Shown: positions 41,781 through 52,079, counted from the first letter of the stretch. The stretch is 64,000 nt of DNA from Pichia kudriavzevii (GCF_003054445.1 NC_042508.1:434001-498000), one strand, 5' to 3'. Notes: generated by a model not told the origin, from the sequence alone. Numbers and translations: made by a program.

Positions 41781-44700
41781 ATGGAAAACTACAAAGGTGA
41801 GATTTGGGTCTCCCAACCAGATGATAAGCAAGATTCCATATTCAGAAGAGGAGAAATCGTTGAAAAAGTCAAAGATACAGAGAATTCTACCATTTACAAA
41901 GTCAAACTGAAAGACAACGATGAATTGGTGGATGCGGACTTAAAAAACATTCATAAAGCAAATCCAATCAGATTTGACGGCTATGATGACATGGCTTCAT
42001 TGACGTACCTCAACGAACCTTCTATCCTCAACAATCTCAAAGTGAGGTATCAGGATGATAAAATATACACTCACTCAGGTTTGTTTCTAGTTACAGTGAA
42101 TCCATACAAGAAAATAAATATCTATAATTCTGACTTTATTACCCTATATTCTGCCAATGAAAAAAAATGTAATCAACCTCATATTTTCGGAACAGCACAG
42201 AAAGCATTTGATAGTTTGATTAAAAACAAAAAAGACCAAAGCATTCTAGTTACGGGTGAATCAGGTGCAGGTAAAACTGAAAATACTAAAAGGGTGATTC
42301 AATATATTCTCTCTGTTGCTACAAATGTCGAAAACAAACAAAGTGCTGCTGTCTTGGAAAATCAAATTTTACAAGCAAACCCCATTTTAGAGAGTTTTGG
42401 TAATGCAACAACTGTTAGAAACCTGAATTCTTCTAGATTTGGTAAGTTTGTTAAAATTCAAATTGACAGTTCCAATAGCCAACTAGTTGGTGCTCATGTG
42501 GACTACTATCTATTGGAGAAATCAAGGGTCATCTTTCAGGATTCAAACGAAAGAAATTATCATGTTTTTTATCAACTTCTAAAAGGTGCACCTTTGGATC
42601 TGCTGGAAAGATTACACTTGAACAATAAATCTCTAAATCAATACGAATATTTGAAAAGCGGCTTGACCACCCCCGTTGGTAACATTGATGACAAAAAGGA
42701 ATTTCAAAACTTGATCAATGCTTTCAAGATTATGAGTTTTAATGACGAAGAAGTTCTGAATATTTTTAAAATATTGGCTATTATATTACATCTAGGTAAT
42801 ATCAAATTCAAAAATTCCTTAAATGATACCAAGCAAGCCGTCTTACTGGATGAATCAAACGAAACAATAGACAAAGTTGCTCTTCTTTTGGGGGTTTCAT
42901 CACAAGAATTTAGAAAATCCTTTTTAAATTCTAAAATTAAAATTGGCAGAGAAATAGTTAATCAGCAAAGAACCGCAGCACAAGCTAAATTTTCAATTGA
43001 TGCACTCTCTAAATCTCTTTATGAAAAACTTTTCCAATATTTAATTGATAATATTAATAGGAGCTTTAACTCATCCACTAATCAAAACGAATTTATGGAC
43101 ATATCAGATAACTATATTGGAATTTTAGACATTGCAGGTTTTGAAATATTCAAGAAGAACTCTTTTGAACAACTGTGTATTAACTACACAAATGAGAAAC
43201 TCCAACAGTTTTTTAATCACCATATGTTTGAACTCGAGCAAAGTGAATACATGAAAGAAGGAATTTCTTGGAATTATATAGACTTCGGTAATGAATTGAA
43301 GCCAACCATTGAGTTGATCGAAGGATCCCAATCAAACAAGCGCAAAACCAATATTTTCTCCATTTTAGATGAAGAATGTGTTGTTCCAAAGGGTACTGAT
43401 AAATCCTTTATTGATAAATTGTTCTCGGAATTAGAATCTAAGGATACAACTGTTGATAAAAACAATTTATCATTCAAACCAAACAAAATCCGAGACGGAT
43501 TCATCATCAAACATTACGCTGGAAGTGTTGACTATTCTGTAGATGGATGGCTAGATAAAAACAAAGATCCTTTGAGTTCAACGATGGTGGAGTTACTATC
43601 CAATTCAAATGATATCTTTGTCAATGATTTTGTTAACGCAAGTATTACGGAATTCAATATAACCGATTCTCCTGTCAAGGGATCTCCTAGAAAGAAAACT
43701 GGTATGTTCAGAACTGCTGCACAGCGTCATAAGGAACAATTGAATTTGTTAATGGATAACTTGTCTCAAACATTTCCTCATTTTGTTCGTTGTATTCTCC
43801 CCAACTCTGAGAAGAAACCGGGTGTTTTTAATGATGCAATAGTGCTACATCAATTGAGATGTAACGGTGTTCTAGAGGGTATTAGAATTGCTAGATCTGG
43901 ATACCCGAATAGAATTGATTTTGAAAATTTTGCTAAACAATACAGCATTCTTTCGAATGCTAGTTTTAATAAAGCTTCTGGAATCAAAAATAGCACGGCT
44001 GATTACAAGAAAATTTGTGAAATAATCCTAGGGGAACTCAAGCTTGACCCAGAAGTTTATAAGGTTGGTGTGACAAAACTATTCTTTAGAAACAGTGTGT
44101 TGGCGTCATTAGAGAAGGTTAGAGAGCAAACATTATCATCTATCTTATCTGATTTTAATGCAATTGTACGCGGAAAATTAGTAAGAGCGAGTTTTGTCAG
44201 GAACATACAAAGATTAAGAGCTTCAAAAGTTCTTGCTAAGAATTTTAAACATTATTCACTGGTTAAGGATGACCCTTGGTTTAAACTAATCAACACATTA
44301 AAACCAAGATTAGATGATGTCGGGGTAGTTGAAGCGCAATATACTAACAGAATTGCAAAGCTTGAAAATCAAGTCAAAGAAATGAGTTCTCAGATCAATG
44401 ATAATTTGAAAGAACGTGATGAGATTAAATCCAAGTTAGGAGCATTAAACAAGGAAATAGTAGAGGACCAAAAAACAATATCAGCAAAAGACTTTGAACT
44501 CGGTGAGTTGAAACAAGCGAAAGTATTACTTGAAAAAGAACTTGCAAACTTAAAAATTACTACAGATGAAAAGACAAGTATTTTAAAGGAGAAAGAACAA
44601 GAAATAGATAAATTATCTAATACAAACTCAGATCTTATTAATAAGTTGGAAAATGATAACAAGGCCTTAGTAGATTCTAAAAAATCTCTGGAAGCTACGA

Positions 44701-47390
44701 TTGAACGTAATAACAAACAGATATCTCTCTTGAATGATGAACTAAAAGAATTGAAGTGCACTATAGATAAAAACGAGTTGGAAATATCAAGTATGAAACG
44801 TGATAAGAAATCAAAAGATACTGCTGCTAGTAAGAAAATTGATGAGTTACAATGCAAGTTATCCGATGCCATTTCCGAGAGCTCTGTTATAAAAGCTGAA
44901 TTAGATATGAAATCCAAAACTTTAGCTGAGAAAATAGCCCTATTGGATGATTTACAAATCAAAGAAAAAGCTCTGTCCCAAGAAAATAACAAATTAAAGG
45001 ACATTGCCCAAAAATATGAATCCAAACGTGTTGCTCTTGACCAAGCTGAAAGATTGAAAAAAGAATTCAAGGAACTAAAACATAAGTATAAACAACTAAA
45101 GTCTAATCATGAGCAAAGGATTCAAGAAGAAGTAAATTTCAACAGTGGTCGTCAGCATTATTTAGAGGAACTAGATAGAACCAAAATAGTAATTGATGAA
45201 CTGAAAAGAGATTTAGAGATGGAAAAGAAAAACTCTGTTGATTTGAGCTTAAGGCTAGATCATGCAAAATTGGAAACTGAAAGGGAATTAAAAAACAAGA
45301 AAAGCTTGGAAATGGAGGTTTCTCAACTAAAGCTACGGCTAAGAAGCACAAATCCTGATCAAGCTGAGCTTAGTCAACTTGAGCATAATAGGAGAAGTAA
45401 TTTATTTACACCTGATATGCATCGATTGATTGAAGAGGCAAGATCAGCTAGGACAAGACTTGCAGCTGAGTCTTATGAGAATAGGACATTGAAGGCTTTG
45501 TTGAGAAAACATGGAATTAGTGATCTTAACCTAAGTAATTACAGTAGTAAAAATGAATCTGAACCAAGTGAGATCAAAATTTTTAACGACCATGATGAAG
45601 TTGATGAATTAAGAGAGAGATTGAGGCTCGAGAAGGAATCAAATAAAAGATGGGAGGAGCGTTATGTTCAACTGCAGAAACAATCAGTTATCAATAAAAC
45701 CAAAAATGCTAGAGAAAGTATTGATATCGAAGCGTATGATTTGTTAAGCACCGATTCTATGGAATACAAGAACAAATATCAAATGGCTAAAATTGAAATT
45801 GATGATTTGAAGGAGCAGCTTAAAGAACTTCGGATTGAAGCTAAGAGGAAACCTGTCCAAAAGTCAAATGTTCTAGCTGATACTACCAATATTGAAAACA
45901 GAACATTGGCTAGCCTCGATAACAACAAGTCAAAAGGTGAGAACTTGAGATTAAAGTCAGAATTAATGTCACTGAAGACCAAGTTGAATCGTTTGGAATC
46001 TGGGAATACAAGCAGGTTTGAGCAAGAAGAAGAGATTATTCAGCTAAAAAACCATCTTAAAACTCTCGAACTCTCGAACAGTAGTTTACAGGCTAGTAAA
46101 GAGATCTACAAGGATAGATCTGAAGACTATTACGCAAAGTTGAACCAAGTTGAAAATGAGCTACATAGCTCTAAGATTCTTGAGGCTAAACTTAAGGAAG
46201 ATATTTCTCACCTAAAATCACAAGCAAATATGTATCAATCTAAATATTTGGAGAGCAATTCTGAAATTTTGAAGCTAAATGAAAAGATTGGAAAATTAGA
46301 AAAGAATTTGATAGACAGAGAATTTGAAATCAATAAATTAAATGACATTATATCCGATTTAAAGGATAAATTGCAGTGTAGTGAAGACCTCAGGAAAAGT
46401 GTAAAATCGGTTAGCTATGATTACCATGAAAACGAAATTGAAAGGTTGAAAAAAGAATTGGTCAATAGTGTCAATAAAGAAAGTGAAATGAATGGCTTTA
46501 TAAAAAGCATGAACGCACAACTAGAGACCCTGAGGAACAAAGTCAATGCTGAAAAGTCTAATAGTTCACAGCTAAATGAAGAGAAAAATAAATTAGCTAG
46601 GTCATTGAAAGATTGTGCTCTAAAAAATGAAGAGTTATGTAAACATGTTGAAGAAAATATAAATAAGGCACAAAGTTTAACTCAGCAGGTCAACGCACTG
46701 AAGGTTACTACTGCGGATCTAACTAGAGAACGTGATGAATTGTTTGCAGCAAAGAGAGACCTTGAAGACAAAATTAGGGATATTAATTCTCAGTTTGAAG
46801 ACAATCTAATGAAAGCAAAAGAAAATGCACATACCGTGGTCCTCAATCAACAATTGACTAGCGAGTTGAATGAAGCAAGACAAGAGTTATCCGAAATGAG
46901 AAACAAGCTATCTACCTACGAAAATAATCTGATTGATGTGACAGGAAAATTAGAATTGAAAACCAAGGAATATTTGAAGGCTGTTGAAGATAACAAAAAG
47001 CTGGTTAAATTCAATTCAAAACTTGAGAGTGACATCAGTATAATGCGTCAAAGATACGACGCTGAACTCAAGGCCCAAGATGATCACTGGAGTAAGCGGG
47101 TCTCCGAGCTAGACGAAAAGCTAAGGGTATTTAGGTCCTCGCAATTGACTGAAAATTACAAAATTAATGAGTTGAACGGTACGATCAGAGAACTGGAGGC
47201 CCAAAACCAGAATCTGGAACACTCCAAAAAACACCTAAAGGACGTCATAAGACATTTAGAAGCTAACGTTGAAAGGCTGCAAATTAGCTACGAGAACTCA
47301 AACAAAAGAGAGGCAGAAGCTCAAACTAGATCTTTACATCTATCTAACCAGTTGGATAAACTCAGAGAAAGCCTTGGTGTGAATATTTGA
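41781..47390 (+). CDS. MYO1: Class II myosin heavy chain
   Basis: Cytokinetic ring myosin II. The 1869-residue protein has an N-terminal SH3-like segment (W-V-S-Q-P-D-D at about 9-15), a motor domain (about 70-790) with P-loop G-E-S-G-A-G-K-T at 159-166, switch I region N-S-S-R-F-G-K, switch II D-I-A-G-F-E and the actin-binding L-N-L-L-M-D-N-L-S-Q-T stretch, and a converter ending near C-N-G-V-L-E-G-I-R. The light-chain-binding neck is degenerate (I-V-R-G-K-L-V-R-A). From about residue 850 to the end it is a long coiled-coil tail broken by short hinges (for example near 1220-1270). S. cerevisiae Myo1 is 1928. No sign of truncation. Confidence 0.97.
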   Translation: MENYKGEIWVSQPDDKQDSIFRRGEIVEKVKDTENSTIYKVKLKDNDELVDADLKNIHKANPIRFDGYDDMASLTYLNEPSILNNLKVRYQDDKIYTHSGLFLVTVNPYKKINIYNSDFITLYSANEKKCNQPHIFGTAQKAFDSLIKNKKDQSILVTGESGAGKTENTKRVIQYILSVATNVENKQSAAVLENQILQANPILESFGNATTVRNLNSSRFGKFVKIQIDSSNSQLVGAHVDYYLLEKSRVIFQDSNERNYHVFYQLLKGAPLDLLERLHLNNKSLNQYEYLKSGLTTPVGNIDDKKEFQNLINAFKIMSFNDEEVLNIFKILAIILHLGNIKFKNSLNDTKQAVLLDESNETIDKVALLLGVSSQEFRKSFLNSKIKIGREIVNQQRTAAQAKFSIDALSKSLYEKLFQYLIDNINRSFNSSTNQNEFMDISDNYIGILDIAGFEIFKKNSFEQLCINYTNEKLQQFFNHHMFELEQSEYMKEGISWNYIDFGNELKPTIELIEGSQSNKRKTNIFSILDEECVVPKGTDKSFIDKLFSELESKDTTVDKNNLSFKPNKIRDGFIIKHYAGSVDYSVDGWLDKNKDPLSSTMVELLSNSNDIFVNDFVNASITEFNITDSPVKGSPRKKTGMFRTAAQRHKEQLNLLMDNLSQTFPHFVRCILPNSEKKPGVFNDAIVLHQLRCNGVLEGIRIARSGYPNRIDFENFAKQYSILSNASFNKASGIKNSTADYKKICEIILGELKLDPEVYKVGVTKLFFRNSVLASLEKVREQTLSSILSDFNAIVRGKLVRASFVRNIQRLRASKVLAKNFKHYSLVKDDPWFKLINTLKPRLDDVGVVEAQYTNRIAKLENQVKEMSSQINDNLKERDEIKSKLGALNKEIVEDQKTISAKDFELGELKQAKVLLEKELANLKITTDEKTSILKEKEQEIDKLSNTNSDLINKLENDNKALVDSKKSLEATIERNNKQISLLNDELKELKCTIDKNELEISSMKRDKKSKDTAASKKIDELQCKLSDAISESSVIKAELDMKSKTLAEKIALLDDLQIKEKALSQENNKLKDIAQKYESKRVALDQAERLKKEFKELKHKYKQLKSNHEQRIQEEVNFNSGRQHYLEELDRTKIVIDELKRDLEMEKKNSVDLSLRLDHAKLETERELKNKKSLEMEVSQLKLRLRSTNPDQAELSQLEHNRRSNLFTPDMHRLIEEARSARTRLAAESYENRTLKALLRKHGISDLNLSNYSSKNESEPSEIKIFNDHDEVDELRERLRLEKESNKRWEERYVQLQKQSVINKTKNARESIDIEAYDLLSTDSMEYKNKYQMAKIEIDDLKEQLKELRIEAKRKPVQKSNVLADTTNIENRTLASLDNNKSKGENLRLKSELMSLKTKLNRLESGNTSRFEQEEEIIQLKNHLKTLELSNSSLQASKEIYKDRSEDYYAKLNQVENELHSSKILEAKLKEDISHLKSQANMYQSKYLESNSEILKLNEKIGKLEKNLIDREFEINKLNDIISDLKDKLQCSEDLRKSVKSVSYDYHENEIERLKKELVNSVNKESEMNGFIKSMNAQLETLRNKVNAEKSNSSQLNEEKNKLARSLKDCALKNEELCKHVEENINKAQSLTQQVNALKVTTADLTRERDELFAAKRDLEDKIRDINSQFEDNLMKAKENAHTVVLNQQLTSELNEARQELSEMRNKLSTYENNLIDVTGKLELKTKEYLKAVEDNKKLVKFNSKLESDISIMRQRYDAELKAQDDHWSKRVSELDEKLRVFRSSQLTENYKINELNGTIRELEAQNQNLEHSKKHLKDVIRHLEANVERLQISYENSNKREAEAQTRSLHLSNQLDKLRESLGVNI

Positions 47391-47573
47391 TAGTGTATCA
47401 TTACGTTTTATAGAAAATGTATTTATGCAAAAATTATATTAGTTTTATTATATTTTTATTTCTTCCTATCGATTATTTTTTTCTTCCCGTCTGAAATAAC
47501 TTCATTAAAAAAGATGTGTATGTTCGCATAGAGATCCCAAGAAGTCTTGCAAAAAAATCTAAGCAAATGCCTG

Positions 47574-47646
47574 CACCCATGCTGGGAGTCGAACCCAGAA
47601 TCTTTTGATTAGAAGTCAAACGCGTTAACCATTACGCTACACGGGC
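47574..47646 (-). tRNA. tRNA-Arg (anticodon UCU)
   Basis: A 73 nt cloverleaf on the minus strand: acceptor GCCCGTG pairing with CATGGGT (G-U at both 1-72 and 5-68), anticodon arm TTTGA-CTTCTAA-TCAAA giving anticodon UCU, and T arm with GGTTCGACTCC (B box). No intron. An A7 run at 47551-47557 is the minus-strand T7 RNA polymerase III terminator, about 17 nt past the 3' end. It closely resembles S. cerevisiae tRNA-Arg(UCU). Confidence 0.96.
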
Positions 47647-48071
47647 ATTGCTTGAAGTGGAAAATTGACGCTCTGCTTTACAAACTTACCTTTTGAAGAA
47701 CGTTTGACGTTTTTAATATTTACATACTTTTTGCGATTTTACAAATTATTACTTTAAATAGAGAAACTAAAAAGTATACAAAAAAAATAAGATACCCTTA
47801 AAAAAAAAACTCGATATCTTATAGCCTAAATTAAATCTTGACAACTTTTCGACCATTATTTAGACAGCCAAAAATATGCCTACAGTTGTGCCTTTTCCCC
47901 GCCTTATAATGCTACCCTTGGTATCCATATTACAAAATTTAGGTTCAATTATTATCCAAGGGAGTTATAGAAAATAACACATACAACCAAACTAAGTAGA
48001 AGGAACTAATCTGAAATTTCTACCAAATATCAGTTCCTATGTATTTATCTAATATATTACGCGTTCTTTTA

Positions 48072-48326
48072 CAAAACAACATATGAAAAACAAACGGTGC
48101 CAAACAAGTAACCTAGTTTTTATGGGAACATCAGTCGTGTATTCAATTGGATACACACACGTGGACTCACTTTCAAAAAATAAGAAGCGTAATCTTAGCT
48201 ATCATAATTTTGAAATAGGTTAAGTCTGTTTCTGTTATATCCTTTAATTCAGCTTGATTAGCCTCATTGGGACTAATATGGGTGTTTATATTTTTATATG
48301 ATAATGTTTGAATAACCTAACTCAAC
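48072..48326 (-). repeat. Diverged dispersed repeat, copy A (inverted relative to copy B)
   Basis: Read on the minus strand from 48326, this matches 51401-51646 on the plus strand. Over the first 127 bp the alignment is ungapped with 89 identities by hand count (about 70%); the best core is TGAGGCTAATCARGCTGAAT. After one indel of about 10 bp, matches resume (GTGTATC, then CATAAA 25 bp on, then AGGTTA) and fade near 48072. Differences show no third-codon-position bias, so it does not look like a coding gene under selection. Class of element unknown. Confidence 0.75.
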
Positions 48327-48661
48327 AGATACGCAGATACATTAGAAGTGCTACTATATGTTTTACCACAGGTTACCTCATCTCCAACTATCTTGTTGGG
48401 AAAATTTGGCTCTAAAGACATTCTTAATTTAACCTTAGTAGGGATGTCATTCTAGAAATGGATATTTTTTGATTCCGTTCAAGAATCCATGCATAAATAG
48501 AATTTGTTCTTGGCACCAATAGCTTATTTACTATTGAATAGTTTTAGATTTTATGGTAAACTCATATTTGCTTATAGAACAAGTTGGGGTTGAAGCAAAT
48601 GAGTATTAACTTTTTTGTGAAAAAGATCAGCCAAATATGAAAAGAAAAAAGATTTAGTACC

Positions 48662-48720
48662 AGTGTAACTTAATTTTTCTTTAAATATTAAGATTTGTGA
48701 CTATATATAGATGTTACACT
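48662..48720. repeat. Short nested inverted repeat
   Basis: AGTGTAAC at 48662-48669 is mirrored by GTTACACT at 48713-48720, and inside it CTTAAT (48669-48674) pairs with ATTAAG (48687-48692). It could form a hairpin or be the ends of a tiny element; equally it may be chance in A/T-rich DNA. Confidence 0.4.
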
Positions 48721-49127
48721 TCTCCCTTTGTGAATCGGTTCACTTTATTTGTGGTTTGCATTATATATTTATACTAGAAGGTCTTGTATATGTTAGCATC
48801 TCCACTAAATTTTTAATATATACACTTATTCAGATATGTTCTAACAAACAATTCGTTTTTTAGATTACATTTCATAGCGTGACACCATGGTTTATTAAAT
48901 AGTGTTGAGTAAATATATAGATATGTAGGTCAATGATGCCACAGAGTAAAATAACAAGACTAAGCTTTAGTCATATCCGTTCCGCTTTGATTAATCTGCC
49001 AATGTAGTCTCTTAAAAATACGTATAGAATATGCCACTACAATTCAGCTTTAATATCTTGGGAACTTGCATTGCCCTGAAGTGCTGCAATCTGTAACAGC
49101 TAGATTTTTAGGTCTATTATTACACAT

Positions 49128-51143
49128 TCATATAAACAAAGGAATTTCAATTGCTCCACCAACAGTCTCAATTCCGTCATTTTCATCCTTGTCTCTTTTC
49201 TTCCTTCCTTTTTTACCACTATTCTGTTGTTTAGACCTCTTCTCTACAGAATTGGTCTTTCTCTTTCCTCTTCTTCTATCAGTTCTTTCATCATCTTCAG
49301 CTATTGATTTCTCTACCTGAATATTATTGCTGTGGCCCACCTTTAAAGGCGTTCCATGCCCTAATAAAGACATTGTCAACTGTTCAGTAAGTTTTAACAC
49401 GTTATTATTCTGCTCAGGCAATATATCACTCTTTTTGGGCTTCAAAACTTCTTCATTTTTGAACGCATTTGAGCTATAGTTATTTACATTTTGGTTTCTG
49501 CTGTTAGTACTGATATGATTCATGACGTTATGGGGTTCTGCATTCTCAAATTCAGCTGCTGCATTTCCAAAAAAATCGTCAAGTGTAACAAACTTTCCAT
49601 CATTTCCTACCCGTATAGTTTGAATATCTTGATCATCTTTAATCAGTTGCTCGATAAAATGATTATTATATCCTAGTTTTTTCAGCAAGGTTGTGGTTTC
49701 ACCATCTATATTCAAGGAAGACAGTTCATCAATTGGAACGCTTTCGAGTGTTGTAAACTCTATACTAGATCCCAAAAGTATGTCCGGTTGCGGTTGTTGT
49801 TGACTTCCAATAGCATTTTTCCCCAAGAGTAGTAATAAAGAAGTAATTCCATTCATATCCTTCCGTATTTTAATCAATCGAGATAACTTGATAGCACGTA
49901 TCAATTTAGCAAAGTAGTGAAAATGATATGTAGAAGATAAAGAGATGTTATAACAATCAATAAATTGATACCCGTTCTCTCGTCCATCAAGATTGTCATT
50001 AGCAACTATAGGTTTCAAGAGTTTGAACTCTGGTATATTGGCTTTTCTTTGTGGTATTATAAGTTTTGAATATCCAATAGTATCAGATTTTGACTTGGAT
50101 ATAAAAATTATTTTTGAGTTTTTGTTATCCTTCAACGAAACACGATTTTGGTTGAGTTCTTCCAATTCGGTTTCATTTTTGCTGCAATATAAGACAAATC
50201 TTTCTGTTGTTAAGTCCAACATATCTTTCATAACATCGTAAAGAATATTGGGCTTTATGATAATGTCAAATAGGATCTTACTTGGGTCTGTTCTGAAAAC
50301 TGAATCGTCTAGTGTTGTGGGTTCAAAATCAAAAACAGTTACTGCTTGTTCTTCATTGTTTGTTTTATGTGGGTCAGAAATCTTCCCGTTCTTTTTCACT
50401 CTATTCTTGGTACCTCTTTTTCTCTTGCTATTCTGAGCTCCACCTTCTACAAAGTAAGTACCTAGTTCCACGCGTTCAACAATATGATCATCCTCAAAGA
50501 TCAGAATAAAGGGATCACCATCTCTTTCATATTTCAAAGTACATTCCACAGAAGCGTCTGATGATTTTTTGTCTTTTACATATATGTTTACAGTTTCCAA
50601 AAACGAAGATATGTTCAAGTTTATGGTTATCATCTCATTCCTGTGAAATTGCAACTCCGGTGAATTTGGTTCGATACATGCCTCATCAGATAAATCGGTA
50701 TCATCAGCATATAATTGTGAATCTGTGAAGCGAGCACTCTTGCCCCATACTCCATTAAATTCGAAAATATCAAACATCTTTCTGTTCAAATTAAGTCTAA
50801 CTTTGCAGACATTGCCATCGTTAATACTAAAGCATATGCCCTCTGCTGAAATATCAACCAAACAAAAATCACCAAATAACTGGACTGAGCTTATTAGTTT
50901 ATGCAATGTATGGATATTTCTCGTTTTAGCCAAAAATTGGGGCTTAATTTCAAGCTTTTTGAATGAGCCATTCTGAGTTAGTTTTGGATGAAGTGAAACT
51001 TCAACCATCCCACTACTTTGTAGACGAGGCTCATTTTCAAGTGAATTATCATCCAAATTTTCCTTCTGCCTATTTATAGAATATGCTATCTCGGATGAAG
51101 TAATATCGGGAACAGTGCTAATGTTACCTGCTCCCGAGGCCAT
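49128..51143 (-). CDS. RAD17: 9-1-1 DNA-damage checkpoint clamp subunit Rad17 (Rad1 type)
   Basis: PCNA-like subunit of the Rad17-Mec3-Ddc1 clamp loaded by Rad24-RFC at damaged DNA. Clear Rad17 matches are D-I-S-A-E-G-I-C-F-S-I-N-D-G-N-V (S. cerevisiae F-I-D-A-D-G-L-S-F-V-R-E-N-N-H-V) and E-C-T-L-K-Y-E-R-D-G-D-P-F-I-L-I-F-E-D (E-C-T-L-S-Y-D-G-H-G-S-P-F-V-L-I-F-E-D). The protein is 671 residues against 401 in S. cerevisiae: it has an extra N-terminal 70 residues, a basic insert (K-R-K-R-G-T-K-N-R-V-K-K, about 236) and a long Lys/Arg-rich tail. Yet it ends E-I-P-L-F-I, like S. cerevisiae D-I-P-I-F-F. The promoter side has GACGCGCC on the gene strand about 120 bp up, a near-MCB. Confidence 0.9.
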   Translation of the reverse strand: MASGAGNISTVPDITSSEIAYSINRQKENLDDNSLENEPRLQSSGMVEVSLHPKLTQNGSFKKLEIKPQFLAKTRNIHTLHKLISSVQLFGDFCLVDISAEGICFSINDGNVCKVRLNLNRKMFDIFEFNGVWGKSARFTDSQLYADDTDLSDEACIEPNSPELQFHRNEMITINLNISSFLETVNIYVKDKKSSDASVECTLKYERDGDPFILIFEDDHIVERVELGTYFVEGGAQNSKRKRGTKNRVKKNGKISDPHKTNNEEQAVTVFDFEPTTLDDSVFRTDPSKILFDIIIKPNILYDVMKDMLDLTTERFVLYCSKNETELEELNQNRVSLKDNKNSKIIFISKSKSDTIGYSKLIIPQRKANIPEFKLLKPIVANDNLDGRENGYQFIDCYNISLSSTYHFHYFAKLIRAIKLSRLIKIRKDMNGITSLLLLLGKNAIGSQQQPQPDILLGSSIEFTTLESVPIDELSSLNIDGETTTLLKKLGYNNHFIEQLIKDDQDIQTIRVGNDGKFVTLDDFFGNAAAEFENAEPHNVMNHISTNSRNQNVNNYSSNAFKNEEVLKPKKSDILPEQNNNVLKLTEQLTMSLLGHGTPLKVGHSNNIQVEKSIAEDDERTDRRRGKRKTNSVEKRSKQQNSGKKGRKKRDKDENDGIETVGGAIEIPLFI

Positions 51144-51993
51144 TCTGATACAGAAGCAGTTATTGTTAACTTCAACATGACGCCTAATTCACGAGTAACT
51201 TTTGACTTAATAATATCTCATTTAATTTAAAACAAAAAGTTTTAAATTTTTTTTGTTAAAGGCGCGTCTGCAAAACGTAAGGAACAAAGAGATTTTTGTC
51301 ATCAATTGATCTGAATTTTAGCAAAATGTCCTTCTCGTTAATGGAGACTTTATACTTTGTTAATTCTCCAATTAAACAATCTGGTGGTGTGGCTGGCAGT
51401 GTTGTAAGAGGTAATTAAACTGTTAGCCAACCAAACTACAAACGTTCTTCCCAGTTCCACTGAGGCTAATCAGGCTGAATTAAGGGATACATTAGAATCA
51501 GGCACCACCTATTTCATAATGCTGATAATTTTGTTTATTCTATCAAAATAGGCCAATCTATGTGTATCTAACTCAGCCCACAAGTAATATCATCATAAAC
51601 ATCAGGTTATTTCCTTCCGATTAATGTACTTTCTATAGTTCTTTTTATTTAACCTTTTTTAACTAAAGTTGAACTAATCACTTTACTATTAATATTCAAA
51701 GTAGAATTAACACCTGTCAAAAATATCAAATTGTAGAAAGAAACGAATAAATTGATGATAGCTAAATTAATCAAAACTGAATTTTTCCAGATGCTTGTAG
51801 TTTGTTTGATTAATTTTGAACTAACTTGTTTTATCATTTTCTTAAAAGGCTAACGCAAACAAATTATAAGGACTTGACGAAAAAAAATGGCATTTTATAC
51901 AATATCATAAAGCATGGCTTGCTTCTTTACTAAATAGTATGATATTAACGACCTTATCGTAAAACAATAGCAGGATCCTAAACCTGCAGAGAA
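51144..51993. other. Gene-poor spacer between RAD17 and tRNA-Ile
   Basis: 850 bp, A/T-rich. It holds the RAD17 promoter at its left end, copy B of the inverted repeat in the middle, and an ATG-initiated 62-codon hydrophobic frame on the minus strand (51649-51837) with no recognised relatives, not annotated as a gene. Confidence 0.5.
51401..51646 (+). repeat. Diverged dispersed repeat, copy B
   Basis: Plus-strand partner of copy A (48072-48326 minus); see there for the alignment. It lies about 350-590 bp upstream of tRNA-Ile and is oriented like that tRNA, just as copy A is oriented like tRNA-Arg and lies about 430-680 bp upstream of it. Confidence 0.75.
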
Positions 51994-52067
51994 GGTCCCT
52001 TGGCCCAGTTGGTTAAGGCGTGGTGCTAATAACGCCAAGATCAGCAGTTCGATCCTGCTAGGGACCA
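51994..52067 (+). tRNA. tRNA-Ile (anticodon AAU)
   Basis: A 74 nt cloverleaf: acceptor GGTCCCT with AGGGACC, D arm GCCCAGTTGGTTAAGGC, anticodon arm TGGTG-CTAATAA-CGCCA giving AAU, T arm with AGTTCGATCC, discriminator A. No intron. Only three T's follow before the next tRNA, so there is no normal RNA polymerase III terminator between them. Confidence 0.97.
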
Positions 52068-52079
52068 TTTCTACCTTGA

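Larger units (their letters stand above)
47647..49127. other. 1.48 kb gene-poor spacer between tRNA-Arg and RAD17
   Basis: The longest uncoding stretch of the window. It has no ATG-initiated frame of 60 codons that I believe and is very A/T-rich. It contains one copy of the inverted repeat described separately (48072-48326) and a small nested inverted repeat at 48662-48720. Position beside a tRNA gene suggests old insertions. No RNA gene was recognised. Confidence 0.6.

Noticed and set aside
41606-41800. Apparent upstream ORF overlapping the MYO1 start
   Set aside because: Its first codon is TTG, so it is not an ATG upstream ORF.
51326-51550. Short ATG frames overlapping repeat copy B that look protein-like (E-A-N-Q-A-E-L, then a hydrophobic end)
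   Set aside because: Compared with copy A the differences show no codon-position bias and the frames of the two copies do not correspond along their length, so a conserved protein gene is unlikely.
51649-51837. 62-residue hydrophobic frame on the minus strand near tRNA-Ile
   Set aside because: A/T-rich DNA readily encodes hydrophobic peptides; no family resemblance.
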